A stretch of DNA of 64,000 bases from assembly GCA_963819785.1 (NCBI GenBank), contig CAWFXW010000016.1, positions 248,001 to 312,000 on the forward strand, read 5' to 3'. A model generated the notes under the pieces. The model was not told the origin of the DNA. It was given only the letters and a program-made list of their open reading frames with translations, and did not search any database. Source of the stretch: Palsa-504 sp963819785. GTDB lineage: Bacteria > Actinomycetota > Actinomycetes > Streptosporangiales > Streptosporangiaceae. The position numbers were made by a program, and so were the translations under genes. Of this stretch, positions 42,853 to 51,899 are shown in pieces (positions within the stretch are counted from its first letter, which is position 1; the number at the start of each line of letters is the position of its first letter).

Positions 42853-44166
42853 GTGCCGCGGCCCGGCCTGGTGGACGCGTGTGCCGCGCTGGCCGGGCTC
42901 GGCCTGGGCGCCGTTCTCGCCGCGGTCGTGCTCGGCGAGTCCCGGGGTTCGCTGGCCGCGCCGGGCGGGCTGGTGTCCGCGGCCGGCCGACTCGCCGGCT
43001 TCGCCGGAACCTACCTCATGCTGATTATGGTGGTGCTGGTCGCGCGGCTGCCCTGGCTGGAGCGACCGGTCGGCCAGGATCAGCTGATCCGCTGGCACCG
43101 GCAGGTCGCCCCCTGGGCGATCGGCCTCATCACCGCCCACGTGGTGCTGATCGTGCTCGGCTACGCGCGGGCAGCCAGCACCGGAGTGTGGCACCAGGTG
43201 TGGGTGTTGCTGACCTCCTACCGGGACATGCTGGCGGCGGCGGTGGGCTTCGGCTTGCTGATCATGGCCGGAGTCAGCTCCTACCGGCGGGTCCGGCGCA
43301 GGATGAGGTACGAGACGTGGTGGGTCGTTCACCTGTACCTGTATCTCGGGCTGGCTCTGGCCTTCGCCCACCAGATCTTCACCGGCGTCTCGTTCATCGG
43401 CCATCCTCTGGTCAGGGCGCTGTGGATCGTGGTCTGGGCGGGCACCGCGGGGATGGTCATCGTGTTCCGGATCGGGCAGCCGGCCTGGCGCAGCCTGCGG
43501 CACCGGCTGCGGGTCGTCGAGGTCTGTTCCGAGGCCCCCGGGGTGGTTTCCGTGATCTGCCGGGGACGGCACCTGGACCGGCTGGCGGTAGCGGGGGGCC
43601 AGTTCTTCGTCTGGCACTTCCTCACCAGGGAGCTGTGGTGGCAAGGGCACCCCTACTCGCTGTCCGCCCTGCCCCGTCCGCCCTACATCCGGGTCACCAT
43701 CAAGGGGCTCGGCGACCAGAGCCGGGCGGCAGCCCGCCTGAGGCCGGGCACCCGGGTGGCTATAGAAGGGCCTTACGGCGCGTTCACCCAGCACGCACGC
43801 ACCCGCGAGGGGGTCGCCCTGTTCGCCGCCGGGGTCGGGATCACCCCGATACGGGCGCTGCTTGAGGACCTGCCCGCACGAGTCGATGTGGTGGTCGTGG
43901 TCCGCGCGTCGACCGCCGCGGACCTGGTGCACCGGGACGAGGTAGCCGGCCTGGTCAGACAGCGCCGGGGCCGGCTGCACGAGATCGTCGGCTCGCGGCA
44001 CAAGGTCAGGCTCAGCGCCCGGGTCCTGGGGCGGCTGGTGCCCGACATCGCCCACCGCGACGTCTACATCTGCGGGCCAGACGGGTTCAGCGCGGAGATC
44101 GCCGACGCTGCGCTCCGGCTCGGCGCGTGGCCGGAGCAGATCCACACCGAGGCATTCGGATTCTGA
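42853..44166 (+). CDS. Ferric reductase / ferredoxin reductase-like membrane flavoprotein
   Basis: 437 residues: N-terminal ferric-reductase-like membrane domain of six or so helices with heme pairs H82/H96 and H160/H173, then an FNR-type module: FAD-binding GHPYSLSALP, GPYGAF, and NAD(P) motifs AAGVGITPIRAL and YICGPDGF. It takes electrons from NAD(P)H through FAD and two hemes to the outside, unlike the cytochrome b of cluster 1, which lacks the reductase half. GTG at 42853. The next two genes supply the flavinylated acceptor and its ApbE. Confidence 0.94.
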   Translation: MPRPGLVDACAALAGLGLGAVLAAVVLGESRGSLAAPGGLVSAAGRLAGFAGTYLMLIMVVLVARLPWLERPVGQDQLIRWHRQVAPWAIGLITAHVVLIVLGYARAASTGVWHQVWVLLTSYRDMLAAAVGFGLLIMAGVSSYRRVRRRMRYETWWVVHLYLYLGLALAFAHQIFTGVSFIGHPLVRALWIVVWAGTAGMVIVFRIGQPAWRSLRHRLRVVEVCSEAPGVVSVICRGRHLDRLAVAGGQFFVWHFLTRELWWQGHPYSLSALPRPPYIRVTIKGLGDQSRAAARLRPGTRVAIEGPYGAFTQHARTREGVALFAAGVGITPIRALLEDLPARVDVVVVVRASTAADLVHRDEVAGLVRQRRGRLHEIVGSRHKVRLSARVLGRLVPDIAHRDVYICGPDGFSAEIADAALRLGAWPEQIHTEAFGF

Positions 44167-44216
44167 GCGGCTGGAAGGGACGGACAGGACATGCGCAGCG
44201 GCGAAGGCCTGGGGCC

Positions 44217-44709
44217 GTGAGGCGGGCGCCGATAGTGGTCACCGCGACGGCGGTGGGCCTGTTCGGCGTGCTGGAGTTCCATAGCCTGGCCGTCGCCGGT
44301 CAGCGTCGGGACCATACCCGCAGCCGGATCCGCGCCGGCCGCCAGCCCGGCCGCGACAGCCCCTTCCCGGGGCAGCGCCGGGTCAGGCGCGCCTTCGCCG
44401 ACGTCCTCGCCGCCCCAGCCGGGCGGTACCCGGACGATGACCGGGCCCGCGGTCAATTACAACTGGGGCGTGCTGTCGGTCAGCGTCACGGTCTCCGGTA
44501 CCAAGATCATCAAGGTCGGGATCGCCTCTCTCGACGACGGCGGGAACACGCGCTCGCAGCTGATCGACCAGCAGTCCATCCCGGTCCTGGAACAGCAGGC
44601 TCTCCAGGCGCAAAGCGCGAACATCCAGGGCGTGTCCGGGGCCAGCTACACCAGCGCCGGGTTCGAGCAGTCGCTGCAGGGGGCGCTGCACCAGCTGGGC
44701 TTGCCGTGA
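44217..44709 (+). CDS. FMN-binding domain protein (flavinylation acceptor), apparent frameshift near 44301
   Basis: The N-terminal helix (RRAPIVVTATAVGLFGVLEF from GTG 44217) and the rest of the protein are in different frames; dropping one base near 44301 joins them through a Ser/Pro/Ala-rich linker (44302-44436). The FMN-binding domain (44437-44709) has GPAVNYNWGVLSVSVTVSG and the flavinylation motif VSGASYTSAGF, where a Thr/Ser receives FMN. It is thus an anchored extracytoplasmic flavoprotein fed by the ferric-reductase-like protein upstream. Stop overlaps the apbE start (GTGA). Confidence 0.87.
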
Positions 44710-45515
44710 GACCGGGCCCGTCCGCCCGCGTCGTGCACCATCTGGAGACGGTGATGGGCACAGTGGTGATCATCGACGTCTATGCCGCCGCCGGCCCGGA
44801 CGCCGCGGATAGTGCCGGGCGGCCGGACCGGGAGATCAGCGGACAGCTCGCCGAGGCGATCGCCATCTTGCACCGGGCCGACGCGACCTTCAGCACCTGG
44901 CGGCCCGGCAGCCCGGTCAGCCGGCTGCGCCGCGGCGAGATCACCAGCGAGCAGGCTCCCGCGGACGTCGCCGAGATCCTCCAGCGCTGCGCGGACGCCC
45001 GCCAGCTGTCGGCGGGATGGTTCGACCCGTGGGCCGTACCCGGCGGGTTCGACCCGTCCGGCTACGTCAAGGGCTGGGCGGCGCAGCAGGCGCTCGGCGT
45101 GTTCCGCGCCAGCGGCATCCGCGGCGTGCTGGTCAATGCCGCCGGCGACATCGCCAGTGGCGGCGGCCCGGGAGACGGCGGGCCGTTCCGGATCGGCATC
45201 GCCGACCCCCGTTCGCCGCTCCGCCTCGCCGAGGTGGTGGAGCTGACCGGGGCGATCGCCACATCCGGATGCTACGAGCGGGGCGAACACCTGATCGATC
45301 CTCGTACCGGACATCCGGCCGCCCGCGCCGCCTCGGCCAGCGTCACCGGGCCCGACCTCGGCCTGGCCGACGCGCTGGCCACAGCGCTGGCGGTGGCGGG
45401 GGCACCCGGCCTGACGCTGGTCGAGAGGCTCGACGGCTACGAGGCGCTCGTCGTCAACCCCGACGGCAGCAGCCAGCGCACGGCACGGTTCCCGGCCGTG
45501 GGCGCGAGGCGCTAG
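44706..45515 (+). CDS. apbE: FAD:protein FMN transferase ApbE (cluster 2)
   Basis: 269 residues. Motifs LRRADATFSTWRPGSPVSRL-like start (HRADATFSTWRPGSPVSRL), DPSGYVKGWAAQQAL, VNAAGDIASGG, ATSGCYERGEHLIDPRTG. GTG at 44706 overlaps the acceptor gene stop, so enzyme and substrate are made together. No signal peptide. It shares only family-level similarity with the ApbE at 15383-16498. Its stop overlaps the convergent kinase stop by four bases. Confidence 0.94.
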   Translation: MRPGPSARVVHHLETVMGTVVIIDVYAAAGPDAADSAGRPDREISGQLAEAIAILHRADATFSTWRPGSPVSRLRRGEITSEQAPADVAEILQRCADARQLSAGWFDPWAVPGGFDPSGYVKGWAAQQALGVFRASGIRGVLVNAAGDIASGGGPGDGGPFRIGIADPRSPLRLAEVVELTGAIATSGCYERGEHLIDPRTGHPAARAASASVTGPDLGLADALATALAVAGAPGLTLVERLDGYEALVVNPDGSSQRTARFPAVGARR

Positions 45516-46807
45516 GAGACGCCGGTGGCGGTGAAGTGAGGGGACGGAGGGCGGTGCGGCTGAGAGTGGCGCCAGGAGACGGACATCCGGGCGCCACCGA
45601 GCGGGGAGTCGCCGATCTGCCATTTGCCGCCGGTGGAGCGGACGATCGAGTCGCCGATGGCCAGGCCCAGGCCCGCGCCCGGGCCATGTTCGGTGACGCG
45701 GTGGAAGCGGTCGAACAGGCGGGGGCGTTCTTCGGCGGGGATGCCGGGGCCGCTGTCCTCCACGGTCAGGCTGACCCGGTTGCCGTGGGCCTGCACCCCG
45801 ATCCTGACCTGGCCGTCAGGGCCCGCGTAGCGGCAGGCGTTGTCCATCAGCACGCCAGCCAGCCGGTCGATCCAGTCCGGCGGCGCGCTGATCAGCGCGG
45901 GACCGGCGCCCGTCTCGGCGGTGACCGCGGGCCCGACCGCGCGGAACCGGTCGGCGCAGGCCTGGGCCAGCGTGACCAGGTCGACCGGCTCGTCGCCGGG
46001 GGGCGGCGGCCGGGAGTCGAACCGGGCCAGCCACAGCATGTCGTCGACCAGCTGGCGCAGCCGGCCGCTCTCACCCTGGATGCGGGTCAGCGCGTCCCGG
46101 TATTCGGCCGCCTCGCGGGGGCTGGACAGGGCCACGTCGGCCTCGGCCCGGATCACGCTGAGCGGGGTGCGCAGCTCGTGCGAGGCGTCGGCGGTGAACT
46201 CGAGCTGGCGGCGCCGCGACTGCTCCACCGGCGCCAGCGCGCGCAGCCCCACCACCAGCGAGCCGAAGAACATGGCCAGCAGCAGGAACGGCCCGGCGAT
46301 GACCTCGGCGTACAGCAGCAGCCGCTCGGTATGCGCGTCCCCGGCCCGGCTCTGCCCGGCGATCAGCCAGCCGCCGCCGTCGCGGGCCATCCGGAGCCGG
46401 AACGCGCCCGTCCGGCCCAGGTCCGTGGTGAAGGCCAGGCCGTCGCGCGGCGGGTGCGCGGCCAGCAGGCCGGCCGGCAGTTCCGGCGCGCCGGGGCCGT
46501 GCGCGGTGATCGTGCCGGTGCCGCTGGCCAGCCACAGGAAGACCGGCGCGGAGTCGGCGTCCACGTCGTCGGAGACCGCGGACCGTCCCGCCGCGGTGGC
46601 GCTCTGGCCGAGCATGGCCGGGTCATGAGCGGCGGCGGCGAGCCGGGTGCCCAGGTAGTAGTCGCTCTGCGCGGTCTGGTGGCGGGCGAACACCACGTTG
46701 AACACGATCACGCCGATGACGTAGAGCACGGCGATGACCGCCGTCGCGCCGGCGGCGACCCTGGCGGCGGGGCTCAATGACCTGACGCCTGCGGCGCGGG
46801 GCGTCAT
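45512..46807 (-). CDS. Sensor histidine kinase, OmpR/EnvZ class
   Basis: 431 residues: helix 1 (about 18-42), extracytoplasmic sensor region (45-175), helix 2 (YAEVIAGPFLLLAMFFGSLVV region), HisKA with FTADASHELRTPLSVIRAE, HATPase with VLMDNACRYAG, EDSGPGIP and GAGLGLAIGDSIV. Start overlaps the regulator stop (46804-46807). Faces the ApbE cluster 2 genes, which it plausibly controls. Confidence 0.94.
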   Translation of the reverse strand: MTPRAAGVRSLSPAARVAAGATAVIAVLYVIGVIVFNVVFARHQTAQSDYYLGTRLAAAAHDPAMLGQSATAAGRSAVSDDVDADSAPVFLWLASGTGTITAHGPGAPELPAGLLAAHPPRDGLAFTTDLGRTGAFRLRMARDGGGWLIAGQSRAGDAHTERLLLYAEVIAGPFLLLAMFFGSLVVGLRALAPVEQSRRRQLEFTADASHELRTPLSVIRAEADVALSSPREAAEYRDALTRIQGESGRLRQLVDDMLWLARFDSRPPPPGDEPVDLVTLAQACADRFRAVGPAVTAETGAGPALISAPPDWIDRLAGVLMDNACRYAGPDGQVRIGVQAHGNRVSLTVEDSGPGIPAEERPRLFDRFHRVTEHGPGAGLGLAIGDSIVRSTGGKWQIGDSPLGGARMSVSWRHSQPHRPPSPHFTATGVS

Positions 46808-47496
46808 GCCGGGATGATCCGGTAGCCGACGCCGCGGACGGTCTCGATCCGCACCCCTCCCCCGGCCAGCTTGGAGCGCAGCCGGGCCAGGTGGACGTCG
46901 ATGGTGTTCGAGCCGAACGCGTCGGCCTCGTTGTCCCAGACGTGCTGGGCGATCGAGCGGCGGTCGGCCACGCCGGGCGAGCGGCGCATGAGGATCTCCA
47001 GGATGCCGATCTCGATGCCGGTCATCGCGGGGCGCTGCCCGCAGACCGTCACCTCCCGGGACGCCGGGTCGAACTCGACCTCCCCGATCGTCATCCGGGG
47101 CGACCGGCTGACCGGCGGCCGGCGCTGCAGGGCCCGGAGCCGGGCCAGCAGCTCGCCGAAGTCGAACGGCTTGACCAGGTAGTCGTCGGCGCCCGCGTCC
47201 AGGCCGGTGATCCGGTCCGCGGGGGTGTCGCGGGCGGTCAGCATCAGCACCGGGGTGGACGTGCCGGCCCGGCGCATCCGCTGGACCAGGTCCAGGCCGG
47301 ACAGCCGGGGCATCCGCCAGTCGAGCACCGCCACCTCGTACTCGTAGAAGCGCAGGTAGGCGGCGGCGGTCTCGCCGTCGGGGACCAGGTCGACCACGTA
47401 GCCCTGCTCCCGGAGCCCGCGGGCCAGGACCTGGCCCAGGCCCTCGTCGTCCTCCGCGACCAGCACCCTCACAGCACTTGAATCTACTTGGCTCAA
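46804..47496 (-). CDS. OmpR-type response regulator
   Basis: 230 residues: receiver (VRVLVAEDDEGL, phospho-Asp in VLDWRMPRLSG, Lys in LVKPFDF) and winged helix (TGIEIGILEILMRRSPG, NTIDVHLARLRSKL, VRGVGYRI). The TTG at 47496 overlaps the SDR stop; a GTG at 47472 is an alternative start nearer the family norm. A candidate for binding the CTTCAT repeats at 41978-42021. Confidence 0.93.
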   Translation of the reverse strand: MSQVDSSAVRVLVAEDDEGLGQVLARGLREQGYVVDLVPDGETAAAYLRFYEYEVAVLDWRMPRLSGLDLVQRMRRAGTSTPVLMLTARDTPADRITGLDAGADDYLVKPFDFGELLARLRALQRRPPVSRSPRMTIGEVEFDPASREVTVCGQRPAMTGIEIGILEILMRRSPGVADRRSIAQHVWDNEADAFGSNTIDVHLARLRSKLAGGGVRIETVRGVGYRIIPA

Positions 47497-48248
47497 CGCG
47501 AGATGCGGCGCCAGAGCGGTCTCGGCACCAGCTTGAGGGTCTGGGCGAGGGCGGCCAGGGCGGGCGGGACCCAGACGGTGTCCTGGCCGCGGCGCAGCGC
47601 GGCGGCGGTGGCCCGGCCGACCGCGTCCGGGGTGGTGGCCAGCGGCGCGGGCGGCATGCCCGCGGTCATCCGGCCGGTGACGAACCCGGGCCGGACCAGG
47701 ACCACCCGGACCCCGGTGCCGTGCAGCCGGTCGGCGAACCCGCGGGCGAACGCGTCCAGGCCGGCCTTGGCCGAGCCGTACACCGGGTTGGCCCGGCGCG
47801 GCCGGACCGCGGCGACCGAGGACAGCACGACGATGGTGCCGCGGCCCCGGGCGCGCATCTTCTCCCCCACGGCCAGCAGGGTGCTGACGTGTCCGGTGAA
47901 GTTCGTCTCGATCATCTCGGCGGCCCGCCGCACGTCGCGCTCGACGTCGTCCTGCGGGATCAGCACCCCGGCCGCGGAGATGACGAGGTCCACCGGCCGC
48001 TCGCCGAACACGTCATCGACGAACGCCTGATGGCCGGCCGTGTCGGTGGCGTCGTACGGGACGGTCCTGATCTGGCCGGGGAGTTCCTTGCCCGCGGCGG
48101 CCAGCCGCTGCTCGTCGCGTCCGGCCAGGATGATCTCGGTTTTATCCGGCAGGGCGAGGGCGGCCAGGATGGCCAGGCCGATCTCGCTGGTACCGCCGAT
48201 CAGCATGACCCGGGGCTGGTACCCCGGGTCGTTCGGGAAAAAATTCAT
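47493..48248 (-). CDS. dprE2: SDR family oxidoreductase, DprE2-like (decaprenylphosphoryl-2-keto-ribose reductase)
   Basis: 251 residues: Rossmann start RVMLIGGTSEIGLAIL, the T-S-E-I-G-L form of the SDR glycine motif seen in DprE2, VISAAGVL, catalytic Ser in VVLSSVA and YGSAKAG (Tyr/Lys). DprE2 makes decaprenyl-phosphoryl-arabinose with NADH in cell-wall arabinan precursor synthesis. The next gene upstream is a phosphoribosyltransferase-like UbiA, which supports the assignment, but the FAD partner DprE1 is not in this window. Confidence 0.8.
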   Translation of the reverse strand: MNFFPNDPGYQPRVMLIGGTSEIGLAILAALALPDKTEIILAGRDEQRLAAAGKELPGQIRTVPYDATDTAGHQAFVDDVFGERPVDLVISAAGVLIPQDDVERDVRRAAEMIETNFTGHVSTLLAVGEKMRARGRGTIVVLSSVAAVRPRRANPVYGSAKAGLDAFARGFADRLHGTGVRVVLVRPGFVTGRMTAGMPPAPLATTPDAVGRATAAALRRGQDTVWVPPALAALAQTLKLVPRPLWRRISR

Positions 48249-48258
48249 TGTTACCCCC

Positions 48259-49206
48259 TCAGGCCTGTAGGCCGGTCACAAACAGCGCCAGCCAGGTCAG
48301 TTCGCAGGCCAGCATCAGGCCGTTGCGGGTGAGCAGGTCCTCGACCGGCGCGGTGGTGTGCCGCGCGGTCAGCATGCCGAACCGGATCAGCGCCGCGGCC
48401 AGAGGGATGGCGCTGATCACATGCCACAGCTGCGCGCTCGGGCGTTCGCCCGCGGCCCAGGCCAGGTAGGACGCGATCATCCCGGCGCCGACCAGCCACT
48501 GCGCGGCCAGCAGCGCGGCCGGGCGGTAGTAGCGCAGCACCGGGCGGTGGGCGAGCGCGGCCGGGCCGAGGCCGGCCAGTTCGGCGTAACGTTTGGCCAC
48601 GGCCACCCCGAGGGCGCCCAGGCTGCACACGAGCAGGAACCAGGCCGACGGCGGCACGTGGGTGGCCGCCGCGCCGCCCAGCACGCGGAGCAGGAAGCCG
48701 GAGGCCACGAAGACCAGCTCGACCACCGGGATGTGCTTGAGCACGAACGAGTACAGGAACGAGATGGCCAGGTAGGCGCCGACCGCGGCGGTGAGCCATG
48801 GCACCTTGACGGCGAGGCCCGCGCTCAGGCCGGCCGCGGCGGCCAGCGCGCCGATGACGACCGCGTGGGATTTGGGCAGGTCGCCTGCTGCCACCGGGCG
48901 GGACCGCTTGCGCGGGTGGCGGCGGTCACGCTCGGCGTCGACCACGTCGTTGATGAAGTACACCGCGACCGACGCGCAGCCGAACGCGGCCGCGGCGACC
49001 AGGGCGTACAGCGCCCCGTGCGGCCGTCCCCAGGTCGCGCCGGCCAGCGGGGCGGCGAAGACGAGCAGGTTCTTCGGCCACTGCCGGGGGCGGGCGGTGC
49101 GCAGCACCGCGATGAGCCAGGCCGGCGGGCGGGCGTGCCGCGGCGCGGCCTTCGCGCCGCGGGGCCGGGCCGCCGTCTCCTCGGTGGCGCTCGTCTCGGC
49201 GGTCAC
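48259..49206 (-). CDS. UbiA family prenyltransferase, decaprenyl-phosphate phosphoribosyltransferase type
   Basis: 315 residues, about nine helices. The first Asp-rich motif is NDVVDAERDRRHPRKRSRPV, the extended N-D-x-x-D-x-x-x-D-x-x-H-P form of Rv3806c-like enzymes that attach phosphoribose from PRPP to decaprenyl phosphate; the second is near AKRYAELAGLG. The GTG at 49206 overlaps the stop of the phosphodiester glycosidase gene (GTGA). With the SDR downstream it forms the DPA branch of arabinan precursor supply. Confidence 0.88.
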   Translation of the reverse strand: MTAETSATEETAARPRGAKAAPRHARPPAWLIAVLRTARPRQWPKNLLVFAAPLAGATWGRPHGALYALVAAAAFGCASVAVYFINDVVDAERDRRHPRKRSRPVAAGDLPKSHAVVIGALAAAAGLSAGLAVKVPWLTAAVGAYLAISFLYSFVLKHIPVVELVFVASGFLLRVLGGAAATHVPPSAWFLLVCSLGALGVAVAKRYAELAGLGPAALAHRPVLRYYRPAALLAAQWLVGAGMIASYLAWAAGERPSAQLWHVISAIPLAAALIRFGMLTARHTTAPVEDLLTRNGLMLACELTWLALFVTGLQA

Positions 49207-50738
49207 CGGGCGTAGACCGCGGTGAAGTCTCGGCTGAAGACCGAGTAGTACCGGTACGCGGACGCCTGCTGGTTGGGCAGCACGGCGACCGGCGTCGGGT
49301 CGGACGGGTGCCCGTTGGTCTTGTAGTACTCGAAGGACGTCCACTCCGGGTTGATGTCCAGTTGCAGGGCCTCGACCGCGCCCGCCTCGCGCAGCAGGTC
49401 CGCCAGTTCCTGGACGTTCAGCGCCGGGCCGTAGACGAAGATGACCCGGCCGTCCTTCGTGATGCCGATGCCCGAGCGCCACACGTAGTAGCCGCCGCCC
49501 AGGGTGGCGCCCCAGTTGGTCTCGACGTCGGTGTTAACGCTGGCCGGGACCTGGCTGTGGTCGACGATCAGCTTGAGGTTCTGCCGGACGCCGACCACGC
49601 TGGAGGTCATCTTCACGTCCCGGCCCCAGACGCCGATCTTGATCGTGCCGTTGCGGTAGTAGACCACCGACGCCGCGCCCTTGGTCAGCACGCCGTGGGT
49701 GACGCCGTTGAGGTAGAAGCCGCCGCCGGCGCTGTCCAGCTTGAACCCGCCGTTGAACGTGCCGATCAGCCCGGTGCGGGTGCCGGGCTTGATCCAGGGC
49801 TGGGCCTTCCAGTTGCCCGGGCCGGGGTCTTCGGCGCCGGGCCGCAGCTGGAAGCTGACCAGGCGCTGGTCGATGGAGATGATCCCGGCCACGTAGGAGG
49901 TATACACCGAGGACGGGCGCAGGAGCGTGCTGAACATCGCGGGCTGGCCCTTGACCGTCTCCAGCACGCGCCACTGGCCCTCGCCGGCCAGCGGCTTCCC
50001 GGCCGGCGAGGCCAGCCGCTTCGGGATGATCGGCTGGAAGCCCTTGACGTGCTTGTATTTGGTCGGCGCGGTGGACGGGACGGCGAGCGAGAAGCCCGGC
50101 TGGCCGCCCGCCTTGGGCGGCTGATAGGTCAGCCACTCGCCGAACGTCACCACCGGGCCCAGGTAGTGGTCGCGGGCCCATTCGGCCAGCTTGGAGGACA
50201 TCGAGCCGCCGCTGGGCGCGGCCAGCGCCGAACCGACCGAGAACGCCAGCCAGCAGCAGAAGACCGCGATCAGGGCGAGGATGACCCGGACCGTTCGGCG
50301 GCGGAGCACGCGGCGGATCCGGCCACGGCGCCTGGCGCGGCGCTGCGCGCGACGCTCGGCCCGAGGCGGCCGGGCGGGCCCGCCGTAGGCGGCGTCAGGT
50401 TCCCCGGGCGCCGGGCCGGCGGGGATGCGGGGGAAGACCTGGGTGTCGAGCTCGCGGTCGGGCGGGCCGTCGGGCGGTCCGTACGGTGCACGGCCGCGGG
50501 GGCCGTTGGGCGGGCCGTAGGGTGCACGGTCGGGCGTGCCGTTGGGCGGGCCGTACGGTGCGCGGTCCGGCGTGCCGTTGGGCGGGCCGTACGGTGCGCG
50601 GTCGGGCGTGCCGTTGGGCGGGCCGTACGGTGCGCGGTCGGGCCGGTACGGTGCGGGGCCGGATTCGTACGGCGAGGGGTATGGCCTGTCCGGCGAGGCG
50701 TTCTGCTGGCTGGCTCGGCGGGACGCCGGTCGTAGCAC
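49203..50738 (-). CDS. Phosphodiester glycosidase (NAGPA) domain protein with repeat N-terminus
   Basis: 511 residues. The cytoplasmic N-terminus (about 1-95) is a 12-residue repeat (RAPYGPPNGTPD); then a basic segment, one helix (VILALIAVFCCWLAFSVGSAL, about 150) and a long extracytoplasmic domain of the NAGPA family: TGLIGTFNGGFKLDSAGGG, TDVETNWGATLGGGYY, GRVIFVYGPALNVQELADL, ALQLDINPEWTSFEYY. The family cleaves sugar-phosphate diester links. Coupling to the UbiA gene suggests work on cell-wall polymers or lipid-linked sugars; that is inference. Confidence 0.88.
   Translation of the reverse strand: MLRPASRRASQQNASPDRPYPSPYESGPAPYRPDRAPYGPPNGTPDRAPYGPPNGTPDRAPYGPPNGTPDRAPYGPPNGPRGRAPYGPPDGPPDRELDTQVFPRIPAGPAPGEPDAAYGGPARPPRAERRAQRRARRRGRIRRVLRRRTVRVILALIAVFCCWLAFSVGSALAAPSGGSMSSKLAEWARDHYLGPVVTFGEWLTYQPPKAGGQPGFSLAVPSTAPTKYKHVKGFQPIIPKRLASPAGKPLAGEGQWRVLETVKGQPAMFSTLLRPSSVYTSYVAGIISIDQRLVSFQLRPGAEDPGPGNWKAQPWIKPGTRTGLIGTFNGGFKLDSAGGGFYLNGVTHGVLTKGAASVVYYRNGTIKIGVWGRDVKMTSSVVGVRQNLKLIVDHSQVPASVNTDVETNWGATLGGGYYVWRSGIGITKDGRVIFVYGPALNVQELADLLREAGAVEALQLDINPEWTSFEYYKTNGHPSDPTPVAVLPNQQASAYRYYSVFSRDFTAVYAR
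50460..50650. repeat. 33-36-bp tandem repeats in glycosidase 5' end
   Basis: About five copies of a 36-bp unit containing CGTGCCGTTGGGCGGGCCGT; the central three are almost identical. They encode the Pro/Gly/Tyr-rich N-terminal repeats. Confidence 0.9.
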
Positions 50739-50927
50739 TCGCCTTACCTCCTCGTCTCTGCGGAGCCCTCCGTTGACGGTCTACCGGCTCAACATGAAGG
50801 AATCGTTACGCGCCCGGATCCCCCGGAGACGACGTACCCCTGCCAGGCCCGCCCGCGGGTACGGCAAACCCGCGGTAACCGGTCTAATGGTAGCCGGGTG
50901 CCCGGGACCAGACCTACCGGCGGCTAT

Positions 50928-51899
50928 CTACCACCGGCCCCAGGGCAGCAGGGCGGTGACCGCGACCGCGGCGAACAGCAAGGTCAGGTACGCGATGGAC
51001 AGGTGGAACAGCCGCATCGGCGCGGGCGAGGTTTCACCCTGTACGTTCTGGCCGGCCCGGACGCGGGCGTCGAGCCCGTGCGCCTCGACCAGGAACCACG
51101 CGCCGAGCGCGGCGGCCAGGACGCCGTAGATCCAGCCGGCCCACGGGACCAGGGCCAGGGTGGCCGCCACCATCGCGTAGGAGTACCACAAGATCTTGCG
51201 GGTGACCGCGGCGGGCGAGGCCACCACCGGCAGCATCGGCACGTTCGCGGCCGCGTAGTCCTTGCGGAACTTCATGGCCAGGGCCCAGAAGTGCGGCGGG
51301 GTCCACAAGAAGATGACCGCGAACAGCACGATGGCGGCCGGGCTGACCGTGCCGGTGACCGCGGCCCAGCCGACCAGCACCGGGAAGCAGCCCGCGGCGC
51401 CGCCGATCACGATGTTGGCCGGGCTGCGCCGCTTGAGCAGCAGCGTGTAGACGAAGATGTAGAACAAGATGGCCGTGTCGGCCAGCGAGGCGGCCAGCCA
51501 GTTGGCCATCAGGCCGAGCAGCAAGGTGGCGCCCGCCCCCAGGACGACGCCCCAGGCCAGCGCCTCCCACGGCTTGATCGTGCCCTGGCCGTTGACCACC
51601 AGGGGACGCCGCGAGGTGCGCTTCATGACCGCGTTGATGTCGCGGTCGAGGTAGCAGTTGATCGTGTTGGCGCTGCCCGCGGCGAGCGTGCCGCCGACGA
51701 GCGTGACCAGGACGAGCTTGAGCGAGGGCAGGCCGTGCTGGGCCAGCAGCATGGTCGGGACGGTGGTGACCAGGAGCAGTTCGATGATGCGCGGCTTGGT
51801 CAGCGCGACCAGCCCGCGGGCTATCGTGCCCGCGGGACGGCGGCCGCGAGGCGGAGTATCGCGCTGGTCGAGTTTGGGCAGTGCGGCAGCAGAGGTCAC
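50928..51899 (-). CDS. ctaB: Protoheme IX farnesyltransferase CtaB
   Basis: 323 residues, about nine helices. UbiA-family Asp motifs NCYLDRDINAVMKRT and the second near KFRKDYAAANVP; TKPRIIELLLVT at the start of the core is the CtaB signature. It makes heme O for the oxidase encoded just upstream. ATGA overlap with the small membrane protein gene. Confidence 0.96.
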   Translation of the reverse strand: MTSAAALPKLDQRDTPPRGRRPAGTIARGLVALTKPRIIELLLVTTVPTMLLAQHGLPSLKLVLVTLVGGTLAAGSANTINCYLDRDINAVMKRTSRRPLVVNGQGTIKPWEALAWGVVLGAGATLLLGLMANWLAASLADTAILFYIFVYTLLLKRRSPANIVIGGAAGCFPVLVGWAAVTGTVSPAAIVLFAVIFLWTPPHFWALAMKFRKDYAAANVPMLPVVASPAAVTRKILWYSYAMVAATLALVPWAGWIYGVLAAALGAWFLVEAHGLDARVRAGQNVQGETSPAPMRLFHLSIAYLTLLFAAVAVTALLPWGRW

